This document shows positions 27,947-35,085 of a stretch of 64,000 bases of DNA, piece by piece. The position numbers and the translations under genes are program-made. The notes beneath the pieces are model-generated. The model made no database searches. It worked only from the letters and a program-made list of their open reading frames with translations, and had not been told where the DNA came from. This DNA comes from a virus. The DNA is taken from the IMG/VR virus record IMGVR_UViG_3300025401_000016, positions 36,828 through 100,827 of that record. One strand, written 5' to 3'. Position 1 is the stretch's first letter. Each line of letters begins with the position of its first letter.

Positions 27947-28651
27947 ATGACATATACAATCTATACATTGATAGTAACACATATCACTATCGTGTGTGTC
28001 ACTCTGTTTTTACATAGAGGACAGGCACACAAAGGAATAATTTTTCACCCCATACTAAGTCACTTTATGCGTTTCTGGCTATGGCTAACAACAGGTATGG
28101 TTACTAAACAATGGGTAGCTATACATCGCAAACATCATGTATTTTCAGACCAAGAAGGTGATCCACATAGCCCTCATGTTTTTGGAATATGGACTGTATT
28201 AACACAAGGTGCATTGTTATATAGTCGTGGGGCTAAAGATACACTAACTATAGACAAGTATGGTATTGGTACTCCCAATGATTGGTTAGAACATAATGTA
28301 TACTCTAAGTATAATTTTTTGGGTATACTTATTATGTTCTGGATTAACATTCAATTATTTGGACTTGTTGGGATAGTTATATGGGGTGTGCAAATGATAT
28401 GGATACCCTTTTGGGCAGCCGGTGTAATCAATGGTGCCGGACATTGGGTAGGATATCGTAATGGAGAAACAACAGATCAAAGCCGCAATATTAGTCCATG
28501 GGGCATTATCATTGGTGGTGAAGAACTACATAACAATCATCATCTATCTCCTGCTAATATAAAACTAAGTCGTAAATGGTATGAGTTTGATATTGGTTAT
28601 ATGTATTTTACCATATTTAAAATATTTGGGTTAGCCAAGGCTAGACAATAG
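27947..28651 (+). CDS. Membrane fatty acid desaturase (delta-9 acyl-CoA/acyl-lipid type)
   Basis: The three His boxes of di-iron membrane desaturases are intact: HRGQAH (residues 23-28), HRKHH (60-64) and HNNHH (195-199), with an extra His166 in G-A-G-H-W. Hydrophobic spans flank the boxes. At 234 residues it is a compact member of the family, which inserts a cis double bond in fatty acyl chains and takes electrons from ferredoxin or a similar donor. A phage copy would alter host membrane fluidity during infection (inferred). It sits alone between a terminator and a small Zn-motif gene, with a late promoter 4 nt from the ATG. Confidence 0.9.
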   Translation: MTYTIYTLIVTHITIVCVTLFLHRGQAHKGIIFHPILSHFMRFWLWLTTGMVTKQWVAIHRKHHVFSDQEGDPHSPHVFGIWTVLTQGALLYSRGAKDTLTIDKYGIGTPNDWLEHNVYSKYNFLGILIMFWINIQLFGLVGIVIWGVQMIWIPFWAAGVINGAGHWVGYRNGETTDQSRNISPWGIIIGGEELHNNHHLSPANIKLSRKWYEFDIGYMYFTIFKIFGLAKARQ

Positions 28652-28659
28652 TGTTAAAT

Positions 28660-28677
28660 TAATGTAAAGTTACATTA
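28660..28677 (+). promoter_or_regulatory. Inverted repeat at the start codon of the 28677 gene
   Basis: TAATGTAA-AG-TTACATTA is a perfect 8-bp inverted repeat whose last base is the first base of the ATG. It could be an operator or an RNA hairpin that hides the start codon. No other start signal is visible. Confidence 0.4.
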
Positions 28678-28991
28678 TGAGTACAGAACAAGACAAATTC
28701 AAACATTCCAAGCGTTTACATCAAGATGAAAATGCTATAAAAAAGCAAACTAAAATTGCCAAACAACATGGTGTACAACCAAATGATGCATCTCTTAGAG
28801 AACCGCATCGCTTAAGCAAACACCATGCTATGGATTGTGGAAACCCCGAATGTGGATTGTGTGGTAATCCCAGACATTTACACAAGGATAGTCTAACTGC
28901 TCAGGAAAAACGACTATTTCAGGATGTGGATAAAACCACAGATAGGCATAGTAACGGTTTATCCCCGAAAGATGAAGATATCTCATCTTAA
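28677..28991 (+). CDS. Small conserved phage protein with CxxxxCxxC cluster (104 aa)
   Basis: The protein is hydrophilic, rich in His and Lys. Around residues 53-63 it has D-C-G-N-P-E-C-G-L-C-G-N-P-R, a Cys cluster (Cys-x4-Cys-x2-Cys) preceded by H-H, which could bind zinc. The short motif N-P-R followed by Q-E-K-R-x-F-Q is one I associate with small conserved proteins of marine T4-like phages (memory, not searched). No function is established. It stands 25 nt after the desaturase gene. Confidence 0.65.
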   Translation: MSTEQDKFKHSKRLHQDENAIKKQTKIAKQHGVQPNDASLREPHRLSKHHAMDCGNPECGLCGNPRHLHKDSLTAQEKRLFQDVDKTTDRHSNGLSPKDEDISS

Positions 28992-29010
28992 AATATCTTT
29001 GTATGCAATT

Positions 29011-29018
29011 TTGCATAA
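29011..29018 (+). promoter_or_regulatory. Late promoter CATAAATA
   Basis: The motif sits 35 nt upstream of the ATG at 29054 and is followed by a leader with AAAGGAAG as ribosome binding site. Confidence 0.6.
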
Positions 29019-29053
29019 ATATGTAGATAAACTATTTTTAAAGGAAGTTTAAT

Positions 29054-29599
29054 ATGAAAAAAATCATTATTGCAAGTTTAATCACATTAGCAGGATCAGC
29101 TTTTGCTGCATCTGTAACTCTTGAAGGTCAAAATCAAATTGGCGATCACGGAGCTGCAAATTCAACAAATAGTCAAGTTACTGTTCGTGGTTCACTAAAC
29201 AATATGTTCACGGCTGATGTTGGTGTTACACAGTATGTTGCCGCAGGTACACATGCATTGTCAACACGTGACGAAGCAGGTCTAACAGGTTCACTACCAG
29301 TTGGCCCAATTGGCATTTATACTCGTGTAGCATTAGGTGACAAGTATACAAATACTACTCACTTTGGTTACTATAGTGTTGAGCCAGGTGTTACATATTC
29401 AATTGGAAAGGCAACTGCTAAAGTAGGTTTCCGTTTCCGTGATGCATTCCAAGAGTCTAATTTAGACGCAACACGCACAACTCGTGCTGGTTTGTCTTAT
29501 GCTTTATCTAATAAAGATAGCGTTGGTATTCGCTTTGATCGTGTTACTGGTGACAGTACAAATCATAGCTATAATCTAAGCTACACTCGTTCATTCTAA
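29054..29599 (+). CDS. Outer-membrane beta-barrel protein (porin-like), 181 aa
   Basis: A classic Sec signal peptide opens the protein: MKK, a hydrophobic core and cleavage after S-A-F-A (residues 15-18). The mature part alternates polar and hydrophobic residues in strands with G/Y/F girdles and ends in S-Y-T-R-S-F. A C-terminal Phe of this kind is the BAM-complex recognition signal of outer-membrane proteins. The length fits an eight-stranded barrel. It has a strong ribosome binding site, a late promoter and its own terminator, so high late expression is likely. Phage-encoded outer-membrane proteins are known to change host surface properties or block superinfection; here that is inference. 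No enzyme residues are recognisable. Confidence 0.8.
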   Translation: MKKIIIASLITLAGSAFAASVTLEGQNQIGDHGAANSTNSQVTVRGSLNNMFTADVGVTQYVAAGTHALSTRDEAGLTGSLPVGPIGIYTRVALGDKYTNTTHFGYYSVEPGVTYSIGKATAKVGFRFRDAFQESNLDATRTTRAGLSYALSNKDSVGIRFDRVTGDSTNHSYNLSYTRSF

Positions 29600-29623
29600 T
29601 CTTTAAATAGATTATTTGGGTAA

Positions 29624-29650
29624 AGAGGCTCTAGACAGAGCCTCTTTTTT
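29624..29650 (+). terminator. Rho-independent terminator
   Basis: AGAGGCTC-TAGACA-GAGCCTCT hairpin (29624-29645) with a T run, after the outer-membrane protein gene. Confidence 0.9.
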
Positions 29651-29682
29651 ATTGTAGAATGTGTTTTTATATAGGAGAAAAA

Positions 29683-30150
29683 ATGTCAGTTACAATTAAA
29701 AATTTAGAAGCTGCATTTGCAGGCGAGAGCCAAGCTCATACAAAATATCGTTATTTTGCAAAAATTGCAAGAGAAGAAGGATATGAGGATATTGCAAAGC
29801 ACTTTGAACACACCGCAGATCAAGAACTACTGCATGCATGGGGTCATTTAGAATTACTCATTGGTAAGCCAACTACTGCTGAATGTTTACAAAAAGCAAT
29901 TGAAGGTGAGACATATGAGTTCACTACAATGTACCCTGAGTTTCAAACAATGGCAGTTGCAGAAGGTAATTTGAAAATGGCACAAGAGGCACAGACTCAA
30001 ATTGATGAAAGCAAAGAACATGCAGAACAATTTGCAAATATTCTTGCAAAGGCAGAAAAGCGTTTTGCGGCATTGACTAAAATTGAAAAACGTCATGCGG
30101 CAGCTTATGAATCTAAGTTAGATGAATTAACACAAGTGGAGGCAAGATAA
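29683..30150 (+). CDS. Rubrerythrin-like di-iron protein (155 aa)
   Basis: I start at ATG 29683, which has AGGAG 5 nt upstream; an upstream in-frame start at 29659 lacks a site. The protein is a four-helix ferritin-like domain with iron-ligand motifs E-S-Q-A-H (Glu15), D-Q-E-L-L-H (Glu48, His51), E-T-Y-E-F (Glu75/79), Glu94 and S-K-E-H-A-E (about 109-114). Rubrerythrins reduce hydrogen peroxide. The usual C-terminal rubredoxin domain is missing here and is instead encoded by the next gene, which overlaps by one base. A phage-carried peroxide defence is therefore plausible. Confidence 0.9.
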   Translation: MSVTIKNLEAAFAGESQAHTKYRYFAKIAREEGYEDIAKHFEHTADQELLHAWGHLELLIGKPTTAECLQKAIEGETYEFTTMYPEFQTMAVAEGNLKMAQEAQTQIDESKEHAEQFANILAKAEKRFAALTKIEKRHAAAYESKLDELTQVEAR

Positions 30151-30281
30151 TGGAACAACATGTATGTGTAGTTTGTGGACATGTCCACGACGAGGAAACA
30201 GAAGGTAAATGGGAAGATTTATCTGATGACTTTTTATGTCCCGAGTGTGGATGTGGTAAAGAAGATTACGAATTAATTTAA
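30150..30281 (+). CDS. Rubredoxin-like protein (43 aa)
   Basis: The ATG overlaps the rubrerythrin stop (TAATG). The 43 residues contain C-V-V-C-G (Cys6, Cys9) and C-P-E-C-G (Cys30, Cys33), the two Cys-x2-Cys pairs that bind a single iron, plus W-E-D-L in between as in rubredoxin domains. It is shorter than free-standing rubredoxins (about 52 residues) and matches the C-terminal domain of full rubrerythrins. It is likely the electron donor for the upstream di-iron protein. Confidence 0.88.
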   Translation: MEQHVCVVCGHVHDEETEGKWEDLSDDFLCPECGCGKEDYELI

Positions 30282-30290
30282 GGAAGTAAA

Positions 30291-30530
30291 ATGGATATTG
30301 ATCAAGCAAGCAATTTTTTAATCGGCACTATTCTAATTGGATTGGGTCTTTGTGTTATTACAGTAGCTATTGTTTTCATTAACAATATTATTAGTAAGTT
30401 TTGGCAACCTGTAAACTTCGGATACTTTTTTCCTAAGTCAATGCTAGACCAACAACCTAAAAGATTTGCAACTGAAGAAGAAATGCAAAAAGTTGAACCT
30501 AGTATTGTCAATACCACTACATCCAAATAA
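30291..30530 (+). CDS. Small membrane protein (79 aa)
   Basis: AAGGAAG precedes the ATG. One hydrophobic segment (about residues 8-31, Leu/Ile/Gly/Val) is followed by a short amphipathic region (F-W-Q-P-V-N-F-G-Y-F-F-P-K) and a charged tail. It follows the rubredoxin gene by 9 nt, so it is probably co-transcribed. Function unknown. Confidence 0.6.
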   Translation: MDIDQASNFLIGTILIGLGLCVITVAIVFINNIISKFWQPVNFGYFFPKSMLDQQPKRFATEEEMQKVEPSIVNTTTSK

Positions 30531-30531
30531 T

Positions 30532-30786
30532 ATGAAAATACAATCTAGTCTTGATTGGTTCGGTGTTAGTAAAAATCTAACCAATCAACTAGATAGTATT
30601 GGGTACAACCCTGATTTAAAAAAGATGTACAAAAATATTGAGAGTATGATTGAAAGTCTCTCAAAACTTGAGGTTGATGCTAGGAGAACGCATAAACCTG
30701 AACTCACAAAACCAAATGTAGATAAGATCAATAGTGCAATTGATCATCTGGAAAAGCTTATATTAATGGCTCAATTAATGCAATAA
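30532..30786 (+). CDS. Small helical protein of unknown function (84 aa)
   Basis: I start at ATG 30532, one base after the preceding stop. The protein is charged and mainly helical: D-L-K-K-M-Y-K-N-I-E-S-M-I-E-S-L-S-K-L-E and a C-terminal I-D-H-L-E-K-L-I-L-M-A-Q-L-M-Q. No ribosome binding site is obvious, so coupling to the upstream gene is likely. Late in the accessory block; not recognised. Confidence 0.55.
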   Translation: MKIQSSLDWFGVSKNLTNQLDSIGYNPDLKKMYKNIESMIESLSKLEVDARRTHKPELTKPNVDKINSAIDHLEKLILMAQLMQ

Positions 30787-30812
30787 TTTGTTGCACAAAA
30801 ACAACAGTAAAT

Positions 30813-30841
30813 TTGACAATAATTCCCCTTTCTGTTATACT
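30813..30841 (+). promoter_or_regulatory. Sigma-70 promoter
   Basis: TTGACA (30813-30818), 17-bp spacer, TATACT (30836-30841), 28 nt upstream of the metalloprotease ATG. Near-consensus, so probably an early promoter used by host RNA polymerase. Confidence 0.85.
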
Positions 30842-30869
30842 ATAAGTATTGAACAAATAAGGATTCTTA

Positions 30870-31316
30870 ATGGAATTTGAAGTCATCACCAGAAGTAAGT
30901 ATAAAGATGCGATTGAAAAGTCAGCCAAATTTTATGCTAAAAAATTAAACATTTCAAAAAGTAACTATAAAGTAGTCATTTATACTGATCCTGGCATTAA
31001 GTCAGAAGGTGCAAATGGTTTTGCTTTAAAAACAGGAAAAAACTCGGCACAGTTAGGATTGTATAGTAGATTGCCAATACTACAAATGTTATTGACATTG
31101 GCACATGAAATGGTGCACATTAAACAATTTGTTCGCGGTCACTATAAAAGTGAAAAATCACGCAACGGTAAATTCAAAAAGTTTTGGTTAGGTGAGCAAG
31201 TACTTGCAAAGTATGAAAAACAACCTTGGGAAGTTGAAGCCTATAAAAAACAAGGTATTTTACTTGATTGTTTATTAACAACAATTTCCCGAAAAATCAA
31301 AAGAAGTCAAAAGTAA
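30870..31316 (+). CDS. SprT-like/HExxH zinc metalloprotease (148 aa)
   Basis: The core is H-E-M-V-H (residues 79-83) in a helix preceded by L-L-T-L-A, with a likely third ligand in W-E-V-E-A-Y (Glu121 or Glu123). A basic loop (K-S-E-K-S-R-N-G-K-F-K-K-F-W) lies between. The arrangement resembles small phage peptidases and SprT-like proteins. Its own strong sigma-70 promoter and its place before the MoxR/VWA pair suggest early expression and perhaps a role in host protein turnover. Substrate unknown. Confidence 0.75.
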   Translation: MEFEVITRSKYKDAIEKSAKFYAKKLNISKSNYKVVIYTDPGIKSEGANGFALKTGKNSAQLGLYSRLPILQMLLTLAHEMVHIKQFVRGHYKSEKSRNGKFKKFWLGEQVLAKYEKQPWEVEAYKKQGILLDCLLTTISRKIKRSQK

Positions 31317-31317
31317 T

Positions 31318-31346
31318 TTGACAGTAATTCAATTCTCATATATAAT
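31318..31346 (+). promoter_or_regulatory. Consensus sigma-70 promoter
   Basis: TTGACA (31318-31323), 17-bp spacer, TATAAT (31341-31346): a perfect match, one base after the preceding stop and 42 nt upstream of the MoxR-type ATPase. Confidence 0.92.
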
Positions 31347-31387
31347 TCATTTATCAATTTCAAAACGCCATAACAAAGGAGCACACA

Positions 31388-32488
31388 ATGGCAGCTACTC
31401 TCTCAGACAATCACACAATCACAAGTGTACAAACTCGCAAAGCAATTTTGCAAGCATTTAAAACTAAACGACCTGTTTTTCTCTGGGGCCCTCCCGGCAT
31501 CGGTAAATCAGAAGTTGTTGCAGATATTGCACAGGAAATCGGTGGTCATGTAATTGACTTGCGTATGGCACAAATGGAGCCTACTGATATTCGTGGTATC
31601 CCATTCTTTAACAAAGATATCAACAAGATGGACTGGGCTCCCCCAGTAGACTTACCCGATGAAGAACTTGCTAGTCAATTCCCTACTGTTGTTCTTTTCT
31701 TAGATGAAATGAATTCAGCACCTCCTGCGGTACAAGCGGCAGGTTATCAATTGATTCTTAATCGTAGAGTTGGTAAGTACAAACTACCCGACAATGTTGT
31801 GATTGTTGCGGCAGGTAATCGTGATAGCGACAAAGGTGTTACATATCGTATGCCGATGCCCCTTGCTAATCGTTTCATTCACTTAGAAATGCGCCCTGAC
31901 TTTACATCATGGCAGACATGGGCCGTGAATAAAAACATTCACAAGGACGTCGTTGGTTACTTGTCATTTGCTAAAAATGATTTGTATGATTTTGATAGCA
32001 AATCAAGTAGTCGTGCATTTGCAACACCCCGTAGTTGGTGTTTTGTTAGTGACTTGTTGAATGATGAAGATATTGATAGTGATACTCAATTCAACTTGGT
32101 AGCAGGTGCAGTTGGTGAGGGTCTTGCAGTTAAGTTTATGGCTCACCGCAAAATCGCAGGTAAGATGCCCGAGCCAACAGAAATTCTAAATGGCAAAGTA
32201 AAAGACTTGGCTATCAAAGAAATTAGTGCTATGTATGCATTAACTATTGCTATGTGCTATGAGTTGAAAGATGCAATTGACAATAAGAAAATTACATCAA
32301 AAGAGTTTCATGGTATGGCAGAAAACTTCTTTACATACATGATGAACAACTTTGAAACAGAGTTGGTTGTTATGGGTGCTAAGATTGCATTGAAGACTTA
32401 CAAACTTCCAATTGAACCAACTCAATTAAAGAACTTTGATGAGTTTCATAAGAAGTATGGTAAGTACATTGTGGAAGCAGGTCAGTAA
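31388..32488 (+). CDS. MoxR-type AAA+ ATPase (366 aa)
   Basis: CAAAGGAG precedes the ATG. Walker A is GPPGIGKS (34-41), Walker B L-F-L-D-E-M-N (103-109), and a sensor-1 A-A-G-N-R-D follows near residue 142; L-A-N-R-F is the arginine-finger region. MoxR ATPases act as chaperones with a VWA-domain partner, and such a partner is encoded by the second gene downstream. A strong terminator follows, then the small gene and the partner with its own promoter. The likely role is remodelling a host or phage complex; the target is not deducible. Confidence 0.88.
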   Translation: MAATLSDNHTITSVQTRKAILQAFKTKRPVFLWGPPGIGKSEVVADIAQEIGGHVIDLRMAQMEPTDIRGIPFFNKDINKMDWAPPVDLPDEELASQFPTVVLFLDEMNSAPPAVQAAGYQLILNRRVGKYKLPDNVVIVAAGNRDSDKGVTYRMPMPLANRFIHLEMRPDFTSWQTWAVNKNIHKDVVGYLSFAKNDLYDFDSKSSSRAFATPRSWCFVSDLLNDEDIDSDTQFNLVAGAVGEGLAVKFMAHRKIAGKMPEPTEILNGKVKDLAIKEISAMYALTIAMCYELKDAIDNKKITSKEFHGMAENFFTYMMNNFETELVVMGAKIALKTYKLPIEPTQLKNFDEFHKKYGKYIVEAGQ

Positions 32489-32503
32489 TTTTTCATAAGC
32501 TCC

Positions 32504-32553
32504 AAGTACGAAAGTACTTTTATGGTGAGGGTAGAAATACTCTCACCTTTTTT
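32504..32553 (+). terminator. Double hairpin with Rho-independent terminator
   Basis: A small hairpin AAGTAC-GAAA-GTACTT (32504-32519) is followed by a 10-bp stem (32524-32533 with 32538-32547, one G-U) with a GAAA loop and a TTTTTT run ending at 32553. It ends the MoxR gene unit. Confidence 0.88.
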
Positions 32554-32567
32554 AAAAAGGATTTAAT

Positions 32568-32717
32568 ATGTCAGGTAAGAAATATTTTTATGCAGTGGGT
32601 CAACGTGCAAGAGCAAAAGGTATGAGCAAAATTCAAGCTGAAGAATTCTATATTACCAGTGCACCACCCTACGCACGTATTGCATTTGATAGGGGTTTCA
32701 GGGGTATGGGAATTTGA
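32568..32717 (+). CDS. Small basic protein (49 aa)
   Basis: AAAAAGGA precedes the ATG by about 6 nt. The protein is basic with G-K-K-Y-F-Y-A-V-G-Q-R-A-R-A-K-G and Y-A-R-I-A-F-D-R-G-F-R-G-M-G at the ends. It lies between terminator and the next sigma-70 promoter, whose -35 box overlaps this gene's stop codon. The RNA could be produced by read-through. Not recognised. Confidence 0.6.
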   Translation: MSGKKYFYAVGQRARAKGMSKIQAEEFYITSAPPYARIAFDRGFRGMGI

Positions 32718-32742
32718 CATTAAATACAAAATATGTTATAAT
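32714..32742 (+). promoter_or_regulatory. Consensus sigma-70 promoter overlapping a stop codon
   Basis: TTGACA (32714-32719), 17-bp spacer, TATAAT (32737-32742). The TGA of the 49-residue gene (32715-32717) lies inside the -35 box. Confidence 0.92.
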
Positions 32743-32765
32743 ATGTCTATTAACAAGGAGAAACT

Positions 32766-34037
32766 ATGAGCGAAGTACTTAATCCCAGTAAGAAAAAATC
32801 AAGTAAGTTTGATGACTTAGTAGGTCCTATGGATCCTAAGATTGATCACCAAGCACGTGAATTGCTCATAGGTGCTAGAATTGGTTTGTTGTTGAGACAT
32901 AGTTTTTTCGGTAACTTAGCAACAAGGCTTAAACTTGTAAATGCTGATGAATGGTGTTCAACTGCCGCAACTGATGGCCGTACATTTTATTATAATAGTC
33001 GTTTCATTAAAATGTTGAAACCTAAAGAAGTTGAATTCTTAGTAGGTCATGAAGTGTTGCACGTAGTATATGATCACATTGGTCGTAGAAATACACGTGA
33101 TCCTCAGATATGGAATATTGCTGATGACTATGCAGTTAACGCTGATTTGAAAAGACACAAAGTAGGTCAATTCATTACCACTGTACCTTGTTTGTATGAA
33201 CAAAAATATGATGGTCTACCAGCTGAAGAAATCTATGATGACTTGATGAAGAATGTCAAGAAAATTAATATTGATGATTTGGTTGAGCAATTGTTAGATG
33301 ATCATATGGATGGTGAAGAAGGTGAGAGCGATGGTGACGGTGAAAGTAAAAGTAAAAGACCTAAACTAAGTCCTGAAGAAAAAGAACGTATTCGCCAAGA
33401 AGTTAAACAAGCAATTATCAATGCCGCACAAAGTGCAGAGGCAGGCTCACTGCCGAAAGGTGTTGAACGTTTGATTAAGCAACACGTTAACCCTGTAATG
33501 CCTTGGCGTGAACTATTGCAAACTAATTTGACTAGTGCTATTCGCACAGATTACTCTTGGATGAGACCTAGTCGTAGAAGTTGGCACATGGATGCTATCA
33601 TGCCCGGCATGACACCCGGTGAAGAAATTGATGTTACTATTGCAATTGACATGAGTGGCTCAATTAGTGATAAACAAGCACAACAATTCTTGGGTGAAAT
33701 CTCAGGTATGATGAGTGCATTTGATGGCTACAAAGTGCATGTGTTCTGTTTTGACACTTCAATTTATAATCCAGCAGACTACACAAGTGAGAATATGGAC
33801 ACAATCGAAGAATATCAACCACAAGGTGGAGGTGGTACTGATTTTGATTGTATCTTTGATTACTTAAAGAAAGAGGCAATTGAGCCTAAACGTTTGATTG
33901 TTTTTACTGATGGCTATCCTTTTGGTAGTTGGGGTGATGCAAACTTCTGTGATACTACATGGATTATTCATGGTGACAAAGATCCCCATCCCCCTTTCGG
34001 TACATGGGCGATCTATGATGAGGTACAAGGGAGCTAA
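32766..34037 (+). CDS. VWA-domain metallopeptidase-like partner of MoxR (423 aa)
   Basis: AAGGAG precedes the ATG. The N-terminal half contains H-E-V-L-H (95-99) followed by Y-D-H (104), like the putative metallopeptidase domain of DUF2201 proteins. A charged linker (about 180-205) leads to a C-terminal VWA-like domain with the metal-site motif D-M-S-G-S (295-299), a G-G-G-T-D-F motif near residue 357 and T-D-G-Y near 383. Such proteins pair with MoxR ATPases. Neighbouring gene order supports a working pair. Confidence 0.85.
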   Translation: MSEVLNPSKKKSSKFDDLVGPMDPKIDHQARELLIGARIGLLLRHSFFGNLATRLKLVNADEWCSTAATDGRTFYYNSRFIKMLKPKEVEFLVGHEVLHVVYDHIGRRNTRDPQIWNIADDYAVNADLKRHKVGQFITTVPCLYEQKYDGLPAEEIYDDLMKNVKKINIDDLVEQLLDDHMDGEEGESDGDGESKSKRPKLSPEEKERIRQEVKQAIINAAQSAEAGSLPKGVERLIKQHVNPVMPWRELLQTNLTSAIRTDYSWMRPSRRSWHMDAIMPGMTPGEEIDVTIAIDMSGSISDKQAQQFLGEISGMMSAFDGYKVHVFCFDTSIYNPADYTSENMDTIEEYQPQGGGGTDFDCIFDYLKKEAIEPKRLIVFTDGYPFGSWGDANFCDTTWIIHGDKDPHPPFGTWAIYDEVQGS

Positions 34038-34040
34038 ATC

Positions 34041-34151
34041 GTGCTAACATTTGTAATAGAATGTTTTGTAGGTTTAGTAGCGATAGTCATTGTCTTAAAG
34101 ATAATGGCTATCTTTATTGATTCAAACATAGATGATGATAAAAAATATTGA
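34041..34151 (+). CDS. Tiny membrane protein, GTG start (36 aa)
   Basis: GTG at 34041 has GGGAG about 7 nt upstream. Residues 3-25 are hydrophobic (Val, Ile, Leu, Phe, Ala, Gly) followed by an acidic tail (D-S-N-I-D-D-D-K-K-Y). It follows the VWA gene by 3 nt and overlaps the next gene by 20 nt in another frame. Not recognised; the ORF is small, so the call is tentative. Confidence 0.45.
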   Translation: MLTFVIECFVGLVAIVIVLKIMAIFIDSNIDDDKKY

Positions 34152-34377
34152 GGAGATCATCATCTATGAATCACCTGATGGTGGCAAAACAGTATACTCA
34201 CGTAAGGTAGGCTCAACAGAAAGAATGACAGTTATAGAAGATCCTGAAAAACCACACTATGATCGTTGGTACTTATGGAAACAAATTTTGTTAGAGTGTG
34301 AAACAAATACGGCATTAGCGGATATAGTAAAACAGGCAGAAATGGTATATCAAATAGTTAAGGATGAGGAATGTTAA
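34132..34377 (+). CDS. Conserved hypothetical phage protein (81 aa)
   Basis: ATG at 34132 (a second ATG at 34135 is equally possible) overlaps the tiny membrane ORF. The protein contains Y-E-S-P-D-G-G-K-T-V-Y near the N-terminus, then a charged middle and a helical C-terminus. I associate E-S-P-D-G-G-K-T-V-Y with small proteins of T4-like phages (memory only). No ribosome binding site is evident, so translation is likely coupled. Ends 7 nt inside the next gene. Function unknown. Confidence 0.6.
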   Translation: MMIKNIEEIIIYESPDGGKTVYSRKVGSTERMTVIEDPEKPHYDRWYLWKQILLECETNTALADIVKQAEMVYQIVKDEEC

Positions 34378-34760
34378 TTGGCACAAGTTTGCGCAGGTGT
34401 TTAAATTCTTTGATGAATAAAGAAGTTAAAGAAGAGGATGTTGTGTGCATTATTACATCCACTATGTCAGACGATTTTGACAAATACATTAAAATTGTAG
34501 AGGCATACTATATGATGGGTGATATATCAGTTGACTTTGATTGTGAAGAATTTTCACATGAAGATGTATTAAAAATGGCTGAGACTTTATACAAAAATGG
34601 CAAGATACATCAGCCTAGAAACTATAGTGGTAATCCATATGTACACCCTATTTTTAGAAATCAAATTTGGTTAGATATTGTACCTACAAATCAAAACTCT
34701 AATCCTATTGTAGCTGAGGCATATAGTAAGTATAAAATGTTGGATGCACTTACAAGATGA
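34371..34760 (+). CDS. Conserved hypothetical protein (129 aa)
   Basis: The start overlaps the previous gene by 7 nt. The protein is acidic with a helical N-terminal half (S-L-R-R-C-L-N-S-L-M-N-K, E-E-D-V-V-C-I-I-T-S) and a W-L-D-I-V-P-T-N motif near residue 100. No catalytic or membrane features stand out. The small gene is part of a coupled run of four genes (34041-35020). Function unknown. Confidence 0.6.
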   Translation: MLIGTSLRRCLNSLMNKEVKEEDVVCIITSTMSDDFDKYIKIVEAYYMMGDISVDFDCEEFSHEDVLKMAETLYKNGKIHQPRNYSGNPYVHPIFRNQIWLDIVPTNQNSNPIVAEAYSKYKMLDALTR

Positions 34761-35020
34761 TTGATATTAATCCTATAGCTTGGTTTGGTAATCGTGAGGT
34801 ACTGCATTTACCACCTCACTTTATAAAAACAAGTGCAACTCTTACTGAAGAAAAACACATGTGGGTATTAAGTAAATTATCAGGTAGATATTGTATTAGC
34901 AATATTGCGTATGATGACTTGTCTCAATCGATATTTGCTTTCCCTGATATGAAAAATATTATATTTTTTGAAGACCCAAAAGAAGCAATGATATACGAAT
35001 TGCGTTGGGGCGGAAGTTAA
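34757..35020 (+). CDS. Small protein with C-terminal FF-x-LRW-like signature (87 aa)
   Basis: The ATGA overlap with the previous stop indicates coupling. The protein ends in I-I-F-F-E-D-P-K-E-A-M-I-Y-E-L-R-W-G-G-S. The final pattern, aromatic residue, x-L-R-W, is shared with the tandem small proteins at 62109-63778, so I regard it as a distant relative. No other motif is recognised. Confidence 0.55.
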   Translation: MIDINPIAWFGNREVLHLPPHFIKTSATLTEEKHMWVLSKLSGRYCISNIAYDDLSQSIFAFPDMKNIIFFEDPKEAMIYELRWGGS

Positions 35021-35085
35021 TAATTTTTTTGGTAACCAACAATAGTATTAAATATATTGAGCTGTAAAAGCATAAGGAGAATTTT

